DNA from: Pancytospora philotis
Lineage: Eukaryota; Microsporidia
Length of the DNA stretch: 62,016 nt
Assembly: GCA_023647555.1 (NCBI GenBank)
Contig: JALRLY010000257.1
Location: 1 to 62,016 of the forward strand
Reading direction: 5' to 3'
Below, piece by piece: positions 19,266-29,272 of this stretch (within the stretch, counting starts at the first letter, position 1; each line of letters starts with the position of its first letter). The notes beneath the pieces were generated by a model. It was not told the origin of the DNA. It searched no databases and saw nothing but the letters and a program-made list of their open reading frames with translations. A program made the position numbers and the translations under genes.

Positions 19266-19994
19266 ATGCACAGGCTTCCCGCGCTGTGCTACATTGCGTT
19301 CGTGCTGCTGCATGCCTCGCGGTACCATCCGAACTGCCTCGAGCCGCATCTCGTGGCCGCCAAATATGGGCTGTGCGGGTGCCTAGTCGCTCTCTGCCTT
19401 CTAGCCGCTCTTTCGCTCGGCCTGCCCCTGCTGCTGCTCGAGGTGCTCAGCACAGAGCTAGAGCACAATGCGGCCTGCCGCCGCTGCGGCGTTTGGATGA
19501 TCGCTGCGAGCCTGGCCGTATACGTAGTGGACATTGCGCAGGACGCGCTCGTCCGGTGGTTTGCGCCCAATGTTCTGCGCGGATGCCCTTGCGCCAGGCT
19601 CAAATACGCGATGCATCTTCTCGTTGCTCCGATTTTCTTTCTGGACATCGTGTACCACGTCGCGCTGGATCGCAAGAACGAGGCCCCGCGCGCTGGGCGC
19701 CGTCGGCAGCACGATCTGGTGCTGTTCCTCTTCGAGAACACGCTCGTGCTGGTTTACATTGCGCTCGCCGCCTGTATATTCCTGCATAGCGAGATGCGCG
19801 CGGGCCAGGCCGACATCCGCCAGATACTGCGTGCTGGCCACGCTTATTTCGTGCTCCAGCTGCTCATATGCGCGGTCACGGTGCTTATAAGCGCGTTGCT
19901 CTTCTCCCATCTCGCGAAAGGCGCCGAACTGCGCAAGCCCGGGTTTGAGGCGCCTCGGGTGCGCGAAAATGGATCGGTTCGAAGCACTCTTTGA
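19266..19994 (+). CDS. Polytopic membrane protein, unknown
   Basis: A 242-residue protein with about six hydrophobic segments (roughly residues 5-18, 32-60, 77-95, 115-135, 155-180, 193-218) and a hydrophilic basic C-terminal tail. The N-terminal MHRLPALCYIAFVLLHASRY fits a signal peptide or first membrane helix. GC-rich and codon use resembles the housekeeping genes. I recognise no family. Length and topology are similar to the protein at 47439..48200, but I cannot align them convincingly. The upstream TATA or AAATTT elements are weak here; TTTAAAAATTG lies about 40 bases before the start. Confidence 0.7.
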   Translation: MHRLPALCYIAFVLLHASRYHPNCLEPHLVAAKYGLCGCLVALCLLAALSLGLPLLLLEVLSTELEHNAACRRCGVWMIAASLAVYVVDIAQDALVRWFAPNVLRGCPCARLKYAMHLLVAPIFFLDIVYHVALDRKNEAPRAGRRRQHDLVLFLFENTLVLVYIALAACIFLHSEMRAGQADIRQILRAGHAYFVLQLLICAVTVLISALLFSHLAKGAELRKPGFEAPRVRENGSVRSTL

Positions 19995-20412
19995 GTTCCG
20001 CATCGAACAGTGTAAATAAAGTAAAGGCTTCGTCAGGCGTGTTAAATCTGAAAGTAAACTGAAGGCGGTGGCGGAGTGTGCGTAGTCGCAGAGGACGCGT
20101 TCGCAGGGGCATGGCTAGACAGCAAGGCTTATCGAATTTATATTATCATCCAAAGTTTGCATCTTATGGTGCTGCTTGGGTGTATCATTAAAAGCCATAC
20201 TGGTCTGTTGGGCAAGAGGCAGAATCCGTGCCTTGGTCAAAATGCTATATTTTGTGCAGCATGTGTGATGAACACATTTTTCATCTTGTTACATTCCTGT
20301 TTGCGATTATCCCTACTGTGCGCTTCGCTCTGAACCAATTTCTAGAACACCGACGCAAATTTTGCTTATGCAAAGTCCGGCAACGATAAATCCACAAAAT
20401 AACAGCCCATTA
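19995..20412. other. Intergenic region, about 420 bases
   Basis: Holds an AATAAAG about 30 bases after the upstream stop. A plus-strand 85-codon frame at 20076..20333 is not supported by a start element or similarity. Confidence 0.4.
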
Positions 20413-21333
20413 ATGAAGCCGTTGCTCACAATTCTATCACTAACCGGATATTTCGCCTGTGCACAGCTTAGCTTCGAACACGCCGTGGCCGCGGTGGAGT
20501 GCCAGCACGAGGTGCCCGGCGGAGCCAAGGTATGCGTCCGCCTCGATGGCCCCCTCAACATCCTGCGGGCGCACCCGCTGACCAGCAACGATATGGCAGA
20601 CTGTGTGCCGGCCAATCAGAAGACATACTCAGATGCAGCACAATCATGGAAGGAAAACCCTGCCCAAAGCAGCACTTGCGAAGACGCTGGCAGGATGGAG
20701 TATCAGCGCGCATACAATGAAATAAAGCAGCTCATGCTCCCGGATGAGAGCGGAATGGGCATCAGGGACGCCTACCGATCTACTCCTGTCTACGAATACC
20801 TCAGCAAACGGCTCAGTGCTGATGAGCAAGCCCGGTTCTTCGCACTGATGCTGCTGCTCACCGGCGGCAGCCGCTGCAAATACAAGCCAAGCGAGACCAT
20901 GCCGCAGACCGGTGCCGTGCACTCACATAGGGCTCAGAGGCGCCGTCCCCCTATGCTGTGGCTGGATTTGAGCAGTCGTGAAGGGGACAGTCAGGCAGCT
21001 GGCGTTCATGCGGTCCGCGCAGTTATGAAATTCTTTATTGAACACGGCTTCACCTACGAAAAGAAATACGGCCTGCACTACCCCGACAGCCCGAGCTTCC
21101 TCATCCACTCGTACATCTGCAAGTTCGCTCGTGGGTACGCGTTTGTCGATCGTGTTTTTGGATACGTCTACGAATTCATCGGGTACATCCACACTGGTAA
21201 CGAGATCAAGCTCATGCGCGAGCGTCTCTTCACCTCAGATGAGAAGCTGTTCGCTGCTTACTCTAAAAAATTCGAGGCGCTCCGAGCGGTTCATTCACTG
21301 AGCATTTCACCGCTCGGCGCTCGAATTGAATAA
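20413..21333 (+). CDS. Family D secreted protein, short form
   Basis: A 306-residue protein with a clear signal peptide from the ATG at 20413 (MKPLLTILSLTGYFACAQ). Then the family D N-terminal motif DGPLNILRAHPLTSNDM (about residue 45), a variable Lys/Glu-rich stretch, and the second family motif YGLHYPDSPSFLIHSYICK (about residue 220). It ends soon after an FTSDEKxFAAY segment, where the long family D proteins of the right end continue for another 500 to 800 residues. It is paired with 21436..22383. I recognise no database family; a secreted or surface role is inferred. The stop codon lies within AATAAA. Confidence 0.72.
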   Translation: MKPLLTILSLTGYFACAQLSFEHAVAAVECQHEVPGGAKVCVRLDGPLNILRAHPLTSNDMADCVPANQKTYSDAAQSWKENPAQSSTCEDAGRMEYQRAYNEIKQLMLPDESGMGIRDAYRSTPVYEYLSKRLSADEQARFFALMLLLTGGSRCKYKPSETMPQTGAVHSHRAQRRRPPMLWLDLSSREGDSQAAGVHAVRAVMKFFIEHGFTYEKKYGLHYPDSPSFLIHSYICKFARGYAFVDRVFGYVYEFIGYIHTGNEIKLMRERLFTSDEKLFAAYSKKFEALRAVHSLSISPLGARIE

Positions 21334-21435
21334 ATTCATCCAAGTAGTTCAAAAATATGAATATTCCAAGCGACCAATGAATACTGGTTTATAAAGGAGA
21401 AATTTTAAAAAATAATTTTGCAAAATGCCCCATCA

Positions 21436-22383
21436 ATGCAACTACTGCCCATGATTCTTCCGTTGACCGGGTATTTTGCTTGCGCACAGCTCAGCTTCGA
21501 TCACGCTGTGAGCGCGGTAGAGAGATGGCACACGATGCCGGGCGCTACTGAGGTGGGCGTCCGCATCGATGGCCCGCTCAACATCCTGCGCGCCCACCCG
21601 CTGACCAGCGACGATATGGCCGATTTTTTGTCGGAATATCATGGAGCTGACTCAAATAACCCAAGAGCACCCGCAGAAACCCCCGCTAACAACGGCAGAT
21701 TCGAAGTCATGAGAGATGAGAGGGCTAAGACCCAGCGTGCATACGAATACATTAAGCGGCTTTTGTTTCCAGAGGGGGACGGAGCAGATTCCACGCTTTC
21801 TGACCAGCCGACTCCGCTCTGCAACTATCTCAGAAAACAGCTCAGTCTTGATGAGCAAGCCCATTTCTTTGCAATTATGCTGTTGATTGTCAATGGCCAT
21901 CAACCCATAATTGATTATAGGAGGGGATCTATGGTCATAGCAGTTACGGCTATTCCGCAGGATGACTCTGGGCTACTAGATGGTTCCGTGGATTCCTACC
22001 CCGTTTCGCTGAATTTGAATTTTGAGACACATGAAGGGGCTGATGGGGAGGCAGATATGCTCAAGGTACGCAGAATAATCGAGTTTTTAATGTTTTTCCA
22101 TTCCACCTACTCACAAGAATTTGGCCGGTACTATCTCAACAGCCCACTTTTCCTTATCCATTCGTACATCTGCAAGTTCGCAGACAGGCGCGAGCTCGTT
22201 GATCGGATATTCGTATACTTTTATGAACTTCTCGGGCATATTCACACTGGTGATAAACTGAAGACCGTACGCGAGCGTTATTTCACTACTGACGAAGGCG
22301 AGTTCGCTGCTAATACTGAAGTGTGCAAAAAACTCCGACAGATCCATGCATCTAACATTCTTATCTCTGGTTTAAACCCTTGA
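21436..22383 (+). CDS. Family D secreted protein, short form
   Basis: A 315-residue tandem paralogue of the preceding gene, only about 100 bases downstream. Signal peptide MQLLPMILPLTGYFACAQ; the last residues TGYFACAQLSF are identical to those of its neighbour. DGPLNILRAHPLTSDDM is conserved; the second motif is drifted (YYLNSPLFLIHSYICKFA). An FTTDEGEFAANTE block near the end corresponds to FTSDEKLFAAYSK. AGAAATTTTAAAA lies about 35 bases upstream. An out-of-frame ATG at 21425 precedes the chosen start. Function unknown. Confidence 0.72.
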   Translation: MQLLPMILPLTGYFACAQLSFDHAVSAVERWHTMPGATEVGVRIDGPLNILRAHPLTSDDMADFLSEYHGADSNNPRAPAETPANNGRFEVMRDERAKTQRAYEYIKRLLFPEGDGADSTLSDQPTPLCNYLRKQLSLDEQAHFFAIMLLIVNGHQPIIDYRRGSMVIAVTAIPQDDSGLLDGSVDSYPVSLNLNFETHEGADGEADMLKVRRIIEFLMFFHSTYSQEFGRYYLNSPLFLIHSYICKFADRRELVDRIFVYFYELLGHIHTGDKLKTVRERYFTTDEGEFAANTEVCKKLRQIHASNILISGLNP

Positions 22384-22863
22384 GTCGAATAAATTTACTG
22401 GGTCGTTCAGAAATATAATATTCTAAACTGTTTACGCCTGTTCTTTTGTGCATTTGCTTTGAAATGCGCCATTCCCCTTTATGAATAATATGCGCTGGAC
22501 TGCAACGATACTGAATCGAATGATAAAAGTGGAGCCAGCAAATTTTCGGACGCAGCTGCATAATCAATTTATTGATGGATCATTGATGGCATTGAGCGGA
22601 AACTAGCTGCGGTGTACGTGTAAAATCCCAGTGCAGATGCACAAAAAGACATCTACAAGTTTTTTACTTAAACTACGGCTGAATATACAATACAGCAAGG
22701 CCTGTCCAAAACAGATGTAAAATACACATCCAGATATAGAATACAAACCTCTGCAAACAGATAGATATTGCAAAAGGCGCCCCACAGCAGCATAAACAGA
22801 ACTTTATGCCGCTGCAGAGCGCCACACACAACCCCTTCCCCACAGACCAAAGGACGCACCAAC
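22384..22863. other. Convergent intergenic region, about 480 bases
   Basis: AATAAATTT directly after the upstream stop (about 22388) is a likely poly(A) signal. No gene supported on either strand. Confidence 0.5.
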
Positions 22864-24273
22864 TCAGGTGAAGAACGTCCTCTGGTCGTCAAAGTTGACT
22901 GAGTGCCGCAGGACTCGCCACAAAGGGCTGTAGTCAAGAGACTCGGGCAAACAGTCCGCCGTTGATTCTAGAACATGCTTTGGCACATTCAGATCGGCAA
23001 TCCGCATCAACTCCAGAACTCTCCCGTCCGCAGCCGGGAAGACCTGGGAGAGCGCAACGTTGGAAACGGCGCCAGCAGCAGCCGAAGCGATGGCTCCCCC
23101 ATCAAAGTTGCCTTCGATGCTCGCGATCCTCCCGGCGATATCGTCCGGCTGCCAGCGGGTGTATTCGTAAGAATGCCCCGGCACGAACGTCACCGCGCAG
23201 ACGCCCTTCGAGTCGGTCAGTCTGATATTCGGGCTGGACAGCTCGTCCAGCCACCGCGAAGGACTGGCCTTGACCACCTCACCGAACTCGCGCCCGTAAA
23301 TATGCCTGAACAGCTTGGTGAAGTCATCCAGGGGGACCCGCGACTTGACCGCGAACATATTTACAATGAGTGCCTCGGTGAAGTAGTTGAAGGCCGGGTC
23401 CGACGGCGGCACGAAGTAGGCGTGTTTGCGCTTCTTCTCCAGATGCTCGGCCGCGGGCGTACGCAGCACAAGATACGGCACCGACAGCGTCTTGATCTCT
23501 GCGATATCTTTGCAGCACGCAAAGAACTTCGTCAGATTGGAGTGCGGGTGCCGGGGTATCTTGCAGGGGGCAGTGCGGTAGTCAAAGCCAGAGCCGGCCG
23601 CCGCCAGCGCGCCGTGCGCCCCCGCGACCGGCAGGACATGCCCAGTCCCAAAAGCGCGGACGATGCCGTCTTTGATCTCTTGGAACGTGGGCGCCGCCGG
23701 GGCCGCTTTAGGCCCGGCAGCCGGGATCTTCTTCGCGGTTGCGCAGATCACCTGCATATCATCGGAGCTCTCCAGCTCGTCGTATATGCTGCGCCCCTTC
23801 GAGCTCGACAGGCTGGGGCTGTTCAGCGTATTCTCAGCATCGAGGCCCGCCGCCACATCGCTGGACTCCGCGTCAAGCATGTAACCGGAAGACTGGAGGT
23901 TCGTGGCGTGCGACTTGAACTTCTTACTCGCCGGGCCGTCGGTACCCTTCCTTGGTGTCTTACGCGGTGAGGCCGCCGACCCTGCAGCGCTGCTCACAAT
24001 CGCATTCACCAGGCCTCTGTCCGCGCTCTTCTTCTCGCACACCACCGTAAAGAGCGGATTGTCATTCGGAAAGACAGCGTACTCGGGCACCTTGTAGAAG
24101 GCGTGCCAGAAGAGATCGAAATTGGTGATCCCGTACAGCTTCTCGTAGGCCGCGTGAAGACTGCGCGCATAGTAGAGGTCCGTCTCGCGGCCGTTGTACT
24201 CTATGCGTGGCGCGGCGGCAAGCAGCTCGCGCCCCTTGGTCTTAATATTGAAGACCGTCTTGCCGTCCTTCAT
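22864..24273 (-). CDS. Unrecognised 469-residue protein
   Basis: Start at the ATG at 24273 (MKDGKTVFNIKTKGREL), which is preceded within ten bases by TGCAAAAATTTCCGCCC, the strongest form of the local start element; the frame is open 18 codons further but that part lies upstream of the element. No signal peptide and no membrane segment. The N-terminal 90 residues (RETDLYYARSLHAAYEKLYG, then FDLFWHAFYKVPEYAVFP) look globular; residues about 105-200 are low-complexity and Ser/Lys/Ala-rich, suggesting a disordered, possibly nuclear segment (PRKTPRKG, KKFKSH); the C-terminal 250 residues look globular again. GC-rich housekeeping-like codon use. I cannot assign a family. Confidence 0.7.
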   Translation of the reverse strand: MKDGKTVFNIKTKGRELLAAAPRIEYNGRETDLYYARSLHAAYEKLYGITNFDLFWHAFYKVPEYAVFPNDNPLFTVVCEKKSADRGLVNAIVSSAAGSAASPRKTPRKGTDGPASKKFKSHATNLQSSGYMLDAESSDVAAGLDAENTLNSPSLSSSKGRSIYDELESSDDMQVICATAKKIPAAGPKAAPAAPTFQEIKDGIVRAFGTGHVLPVAGAHGALAAAGSGFDYRTAPCKIPRHPHSNLTKFFACCKDIAEIKTLSVPYLVLRTPAAEHLEKKRKHAYFVPPSDPAFNYFTEALIVNMFAVKSRVPLDDFTKLFRHIYGREFGEVVKASPSRWLDELSSPNIRLTDSKGVCAVTFVPGHSYEYTRWQPDDIAGRIASIEGNFDGGAIASAAAGAVSNVALSQVFPAADGRVLELMRIADLNVPKHVLESTADCLPESLDYSPLWRVLRHSVNFDDQRTFFT

Positions 24274-24694
24274 GGGCGGAAATTTTTGCACGATTTTGCG
24301 TTTTAGGTAGCTTGCTTTTATGCGCAAGAAAATGGGGCAAAGGGAGCGAAGAGACTGCGGCAGATAATACCGATTGTGATGATTGAATGGAGAGTTTTTC
24401 TGGTGCCATCATGCTCAATACTGCTAGATATTTTACAAACGGCTTTAAAACTTTCTGCCTGCTTAAATGTACAGTCCAAGATTGTGCTTCGAGCGATCAC
24501 CGGCTCCATTTTGTGTATGCCATTGCATGGTTTTACTGTACGACGGGCAATCGTACAATCATTGTCAAAAATAGCAGCAGAGCTGATAAGCACAGCTGGA
24601 GCGCGCACCGCCCAGACAGATTAGTAAAATGCGGATAGCCGTGCGCGAATCCACTACATACGTTAACAAATTTTTCATTCATTTGCGCCCACGA
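24274..24694. other. Divergent promoter region
   Basis: Between two divergent genes, each with an AAATTTTT-type element (24280..24287 for the minus-strand gene, 24668..24675 for the plus-strand gene). Nothing else recognised. Confidence 0.5.
24280..24287 (-). promoter_or_regulatory. AAATTT-like start-proximal element
   Basis: AAAAATTT followed by CCGCCC on the minus strand, ending six bases before the ATG at 24273. It shows the AAATTT-then-CCC arrangement clearly. Confidence 0.55.
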
Positions 24695-26095
24695 ATGCGC
24701 TTTGTGGTTTGTTTGCTTATCCTAGTCCATGGCAGCCGCGCGGCAGGGCAGGAGCAGCCGAGGATGCCGGGGTTTGAGGGGTCACTCTATGCCAACTACG
24801 GTAATGTAAACATCCCGAGGCTGAACACTTTGGAAGAGCTTGCGCTCGACCCGATTTATGTGCGCTGCGTGAGGCACGGCTCCCCAGAAATGCCACCAGC
24901 TATTTTTACCGATAGGCTCCCGCACATCACTGCTGAGATAAAAACGCGCTGTTTGGTGCACACGGTTCTCACTGCGCATGAGTGGCGCCCGCTGCCCATC
25001 GAACAGCTGGCCAGTGAGGCGGGCTTTAGAGGCCTTATGCTGCTTGACAAGCTGTTCTCCAACATGCACGTTGCAACCTTTATGCTTGCGCCAGTACAAC
25101 CAGGCGCTGACGAGATCTGCCGCATATTTAAAAATATTGTCAGGAGCAATCGAGCCGGGCTGGCTAAGGCTAGGATTTATCTCGGGCAGACGGTTCGGGA
25201 GAATCTTTCGCTGGGTTTAACGCAGTATGCAAGGGCAAACTGGCGGAGCTGCAGCGGCCTGGATCTGGCGCTCTATATGCACCAGCTTGCACGCATACGC
25301 GAGGTGCCTTTAGAAACTATTTTCATGGAGCTTGCGGGCATACTGACCAACGATTACATCGCGAACGATCAGTTGAAATCGCTTGTCTGCGATGCGATCC
25401 GAATCGCGCTGCAGCCCGGCACGTTCGAGCGGACCAGACAGGCTCGGCTGGCAGAGCACATGTTCAACTCAGCGATCCGCGATTATAAGCAAGAGTGTTT
25501 TGAGCTCTCTCTGGAGTACTACGGCCTGGATGTGTTCTCGCAGGGCGTCTCATATTATGTACAGACCAGCTCTTACAATGAAGTGAGCGCGCTTTTCATA
25601 AGGAAATACCTTGAGCACGTGAGAGCAAATGATACCCCGCCGGGAGAGTACTCGCTCGAGTTGCTTATGAGCAGGTATCTACCGCATGTCTCTAAATTTC
25701 ATACGGGAGATCTGATATGGAGCCGCAACCCAGAGTATCTCAACGCTATCCCGCCTATCTGGCTGAGCAATCTGTTTACGAAGCTTCGCGATGAGAAGAA
25801 ATACGCTGCGACCAGGAGACCATTCATGTACAAATGCATGGGGATCCTGAGGTATAGCGTATTTTTTGATATTATCAGAAATCCGAGCACTGACGATGCC
25901 CGTAATCTAGCAGTGTTTATGCTTGAATATCTGAGCGAGGATATGAGGGAAGCCTATGCATACAGTTTACGCCGGGACGTCAGTGCCGGAACATTCGATG
26001 AGAGTTTCATAGCAGCATGGGAGCACATCGCTTACGCATTAAAGCTTCCAGCCCCTGAAGTTGAAGCCATTCGTAGCTCCTTCTTCAGGACATAA
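24695..26095 (+). CDS. Family A secreted protein
   Basis: A 466-residue family A member at a separate locus. The ATG at 24695 starts a good signal peptide (MRFVVCLLILVHGSRAAG) 19 bases after an AAATTTTT element; an in-frame ATG at 24629 would place a hydrophilic extension before it and is less likely. Family motifs: LEELALDPIYVRC with SPEMP, a central CSGLDLALYMHQLA, and C-terminal IPPIWLSNLFTKL. It resembles 45742..47067 (DLALYM versus DLAIYT) more than the two left-end copies in the central motif, so two subgroups may exist. No known domain. Confidence 0.72.
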   Translation: MRFVVCLLILVHGSRAAGQEQPRMPGFEGSLYANYGNVNIPRLNTLEELALDPIYVRCVRHGSPEMPPAIFTDRLPHITAEIKTRCLVHTVLTAHEWRPLPIEQLASEAGFRGLMLLDKLFSNMHVATFMLAPVQPGADEICRIFKNIVRSNRAGLAKARIYLGQTVRENLSLGLTQYARANWRSCSGLDLALYMHQLARIREVPLETIFMELAGILTNDYIANDQLKSLVCDAIRIALQPGTFERTRQARLAEHMFNSAIRDYKQECFELSLEYYGLDVFSQGVSYYVQTSSYNEVSALFIRKYLEHVRANDTPPGEYSLELLMSRYLPHVSKFHTGDLIWSRNPEYLNAIPPIWLSNLFTKLRDEKKYAATRRPFMYKCMGILRYSVFFDIIRNPSTDDARNLAVFMLEYLSEDMREAYAYSLRRDVSAGTFDESFIAAWEHIAYALKLPAPEVEAIRSSFFRT

Positions 26096-26824
26096 AATAT
26101 AGCACCACCCGCGGTGAACTGAACCGCATGGCATGGCTTTTTATTAATAAATTTGCGTAACGATAAATTACTGGATGGGCGCATAGAACTACGATGCAGA
26201 TCAGTTTACGGCTTTCTATTTATTGGTGGGTGTGGATTCGGCATCGAGGGGAGAGCTTGGATACTGATCAAAATAAGCTTATGCGTATTATTTGTGAAAA
26301 TATTCGGGGTTGCTGTCAAAATTATGGAAATATCATGCAGAGCTCGTTAACAGGATATAATCGCGCGGTCGTTTGGTAACGTACTGCTAGCAGAGTGCTT
26401 GTTCAATCCAAAGTGATCAGCTAGCCTTTCTCAAAGCTCGTTTGCAGAGGAATGTATAAATGCAAATGGAAAGAAAGACAGGATAGGTGCTAAAGAATTA
26501 ATGTGATTTAACCCGGGATGCTCGATGATGAAAGTATCGGCTTGCAGTAACAATGCATTGTCCCAGCATTACATAAAGAGTAAATTGGTTGCCATGTTTT
26601 GCATTTTTTATCGTACACGCTTATATCGCAATGTATTCGTCCCGATCGAATCATTCACAACATGCCTCAAATAAAAGGAGCAACGAACAGATCTTTTTAA
26701 AAAGGAGTTGTGTGAAGATCAGACTCCGGCAGTGACCAATGGCAGCCACGAGCAACTAATACAAAGCATTGGTTAAATATCGTTTAGGAGATCTCCGTTA
26801 AAAATTTGCGTGAAAAATTTACCC
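26096..26824. other. Gene-poor stretch, about 730 bases
   Basis: AT-rich with no credible ORF, tRNA or repeat. AAAAATTTGCGTGAAAAATTT at the right end is the start-proximal element of the next gene. Confidence 0.5.
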
Positions 26825-27820
26825 ATGTTTGTTCATACACTCATTCTGGCGGCCAAGCTGGTCTCTGTGTCTGCAGCTCAGCAGTCCGAGGATGCAACGG
26901 ATATTATGCGCGCGCTACAAAGTGTAAGTGAGACGTGCTCCACACATCATGAACAGCTTATTAATAGTATCTCAGCATTCAAAGGCCCATTCGGGGATCT
27001 CCTTAATAAAGCCCGCGAGCAGGTGGAAGAAGCCGCTAAATATTTGAAAGACGACCGGGACTCTGAGTCGGGGATTTATTCTGTGTTGCTTCAGGGGGCC
27101 GCCGGTGACGATCCGCAGTCCCGCGATAAGCTAAAAGAAGTCCTCGAAGCTAGCGTCATAGAAATTGACAGAATGAGCAAGGGCATGCAGCCTTCATTCG
27201 AAGCTGCGCAGAAGAATATCACGGATATCTACGCCATGCTCGAATGCACTAGTGAGTGCTGTGCGGCTTTGGATGATCTTTTGTGGAATGCTAAGTTATG
27301 CGGCGACTACAAGAGGCCCAAGGCTATCGACAATTTCAATGAGCTTGGTGTCTGGGAAAGGAGGGATGCCGTGGAAGCGTACTGGAATATTCTCTCTGAT
27401 TGGATTCGTAAGCATTTGGGAGACACCCAATACAAGAATAGGAGGGAATCAAATGAAACTAGCGAATATATCATTCACGATTTAGTAATCAGACTAGCTA
27501 GATATAGGTTGTTACTGCTTATAATAGTGTCATCCAATAATAAGATCCTTGCTTCATTAGATACAGCCATCGATCATTGTGATAGAATTACAGCTGCGTT
27601 CAATAAGTGGCTCACTGTACTGACGAACGCTCGTAAAGAAGACCGTGCAAGACCACCTACTTATACAATCGGTACGCTTTCTGGTGCGCTCGATGATATC
27701 TCTAATAGTTTTACTGTGTTGAAACGAGAGGCTGATGAATACAATGATAAGTTTGAAGCTGATTTCAATAAAGCAAAAGAGGAGCTTACAGCCCCACCGA
27801 GTAACCCATCAGCCGAGTAG
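26825..27820 (+). CDS. Secreted helical protein, unknown
   Basis: A 331-residue protein with a signal peptide (MFVHTLILAAKLVSVSAAQ) and a mature part that is almost entirely predicted helix, with heptad-like spacing (for example LLNKAREQVEEAAKYLKDD, FEAAQKNITDIYAMLE, FTVLKREADEYNDKFEADF). Several Cys residues (CSTHHEQ, LECTSECCAAL, DHCDRI) could form disulphides after export. It is not recognisably related to families A or D. Start chosen at the ATG four bases after AAAAATTTACCC. More AT-rich than the housekeeping genes. Possible host-exposed effector or spore component by inference. Confidence 0.7.
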   Translation: MFVHTLILAAKLVSVSAAQQSEDATDIMRALQSVSETCSTHHEQLINSISAFKGPFGDLLNKAREQVEEAAKYLKDDRDSESGIYSVLLQGAAGDDPQSRDKLKEVLEASVIEIDRMSKGMQPSFEAAQKNITDIYAMLECTSECCAALDDLLWNAKLCGDYKRPKAIDNFNELGVWERRDAVEAYWNILSDWIRKHLGDTQYKNRRESNETSEYIIHDLVIRLARYRLLLLIIVSSNNKILASLDTAIDHCDRITAAFNKWLTVLTNARKEDRARPPTYTIGTLSGALDDISNSFTVLKREADEYNDKFEADFNKAKEELTAPPSNPSAE

Positions 27821-28246
27821 TAATCCGCTGAGTGGTATGGAAAGCGCTACAGACAATTTACTGGTAAGATTTATTTACTTGTGAGCGCGAGCAGCTTCGC
27901 AAGAAGATAACCAAATACTAATTAAATTTTGCACGCATCTCTCTTTGTGAGTCTCTATCGCATATTTTTAAGGACGTTGCTGCTATGCTTATTTATTTAA
28001 GGGATAATTCGGGTAGCTGCCAATTGGAGGCTTTATATTTTGTTTCAATTTCGATACTTACTGCTCCAGTGTGCTTCGTCGACTCAAAGAGTTTTACGAA
28101 ATTCTGCTGAGCACCAAAGCCCTTGAAACAACGCGCACGCGACATCGTAAACGGATGCAACTGTGATAGGGTTTGAGGGCATCACACGAGTGCGATTGGT
28201 CCAGTTGGACTCTAAAAAGTATAAAAGTAGCAGCACGGGCACTCGC
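27821..28246. other. Intergenic region, about 425 bases
   Basis: No supported gene. TATAAAAG at 28220..28227 is the only clear signal, for the gene starting at 28247. Confidence 0.5.
28220..28227 (+). promoter_or_regulatory. TATA-box-like element
   Basis: TATAAAAG ending 19 bases before the start codon of the lectin-like gene. This gene lacks the AAATTT element common in the window, so it may be expressed by a different promoter class. Confidence 0.45.
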
Positions 28247-29272
28247 ATGCTTGCGATTCTGCTAGCAGCTCTGCAGATCGTCCGTGGCCGGAGCGTTCCC
28301 ATCGTGAACACTGATGGCAGCCGGCCGAAGTTCAACATGAGCAGCGCTACGTATCCCGGGCTCGGGCTGTGGATGGACCCCAGCGGGAACGTGCTAATCT
28401 CGAACGGGCAGAAGAGCATCGTGGCCTTCGGGCCGGGGCTCGAGCGCGGCGAGTACAAGGACGTCTTGTATCTGGATGGCCGGGCGCTGTGCCTGAACGA
28501 GCAGAGCATGACGCTCTACGGCTGCCCGAACGGCACGCCGCTCCACCCCAAGTGGAAGAACAACGGCTACAGGATCAAGCACACGTCCGGCTTCTTCGGC
28601 TCTGACAAGTGCCTCACTCTGAACGGGAATGCGGTGATGTTTGAGCCGTGCGGCTCCCGCCCCGAGCAGGAGTGGCAGTTCACGCCTGCGCAGTATTACC
28701 AACAGCCGCCTAGTCCGCAGCCCAGCGTTTACCCAGCAGTGCCCGTGCCAAAAGGCAACGGCGGAATGCGCGACAGCAGCAGCGATGTGAGGCCGTTGTA
28801 CCCGTCCTTGAATGATCCGCATGCTGTATGCATCCCACCGCCCAATCCAGGCCCATCGGCGCCGCAGATCGGCTGGAATGCCCCAAGCGCACCGCCGATG
28901 TGCCCTCCGCAACGGCCTTTAAATGGTTGGAAACCTCCAGCGGCTGTTTCCCCTCCTGCACCGCCCCGCCAGCAACTCGTAGTAACGCTTCCGACTAACA
29001 CGCAGCAGCCTCTGAATCAGATCTGCCAGTCGGTAAACAGCGCGCCTGCTAACAGCTTATGCGCTTCGCCACCGCCCCCAACTGCGTTTGCCACTCCCAC
29101 ACCTCCTAGCAGCTCTTGCAGCCAGACCGTAGTGGCGCTTTTTCCCGCTGACGTGAACGCAGCTGTGTCAAATGACTGTCTACCGGACGCAGCCCAATTC
29201 ACAAGTGCGCCGGCGAACGAGACGCTCTGCAGCTTATCATCTAGTCAGGCGGCCGGGGTTTCGTGCAACTAG
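28247..29272 (+). CDS. Secreted ricin-B-lectin-like protein with Pro-rich tail
   Basis: A 341-residue protein with a signal peptide (MLAILLAALQIVRGRS). Residues about 20-150 resemble a single beta-trefoil carbohydrate-binding lectin of the ricin-B class: GLGLWMDPSGNVLISNG, LYLDGRALCLN, then FFGSDKCLTLNGN, VMFEPCG and a closing QEWQFTP that corresponds to the QxW repeat. Paired Cys in each subdomain would form the usual disulphides. The remaining 190 residues are Pro/Gln/Ser/Cys-rich without evident fold. Ricin-B-lectin-like secreted proteins are known from several microsporidia, where they are linked to spores and host-cell adhesion. It has no toxin catalytic chain. The frame is open from 28163 but the ATG at 28247 fits the signal peptide and TATA position. 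Confidence 0.8.
   Translation: MLAILLAALQIVRGRSVPIVNTDGSRPKFNMSSATYPGLGLWMDPSGNVLISNGQKSIVAFGPGLERGEYKDVLYLDGRALCLNEQSMTLYGCPNGTPLHPKWKNNGYRIKHTSGFFGSDKCLTLNGNAVMFEPCGSRPEQEWQFTPAQYYQQPPSPQPSVYPAVPVPKGNGGMRDSSSDVRPLYPSLNDPHAVCIPPPNPGPSAPQIGWNAPSAPPMCPPQRPLNGWKPPAAVSPPAPPRQQLVVTLPTNTQQPLNQICQSVNSAPANSLCASPPPPTAFATPTPPSSSCSQTVVALFPADVNAAVSNDCLPDAAQFTSAPANETLCSLSSSQAAGVSCN

Noticed and set aside
22975..23970. 331-codon plus-strand frame
   Set aside because: Antisense to the 469-residue minus-strand protein, which has a strong start element.
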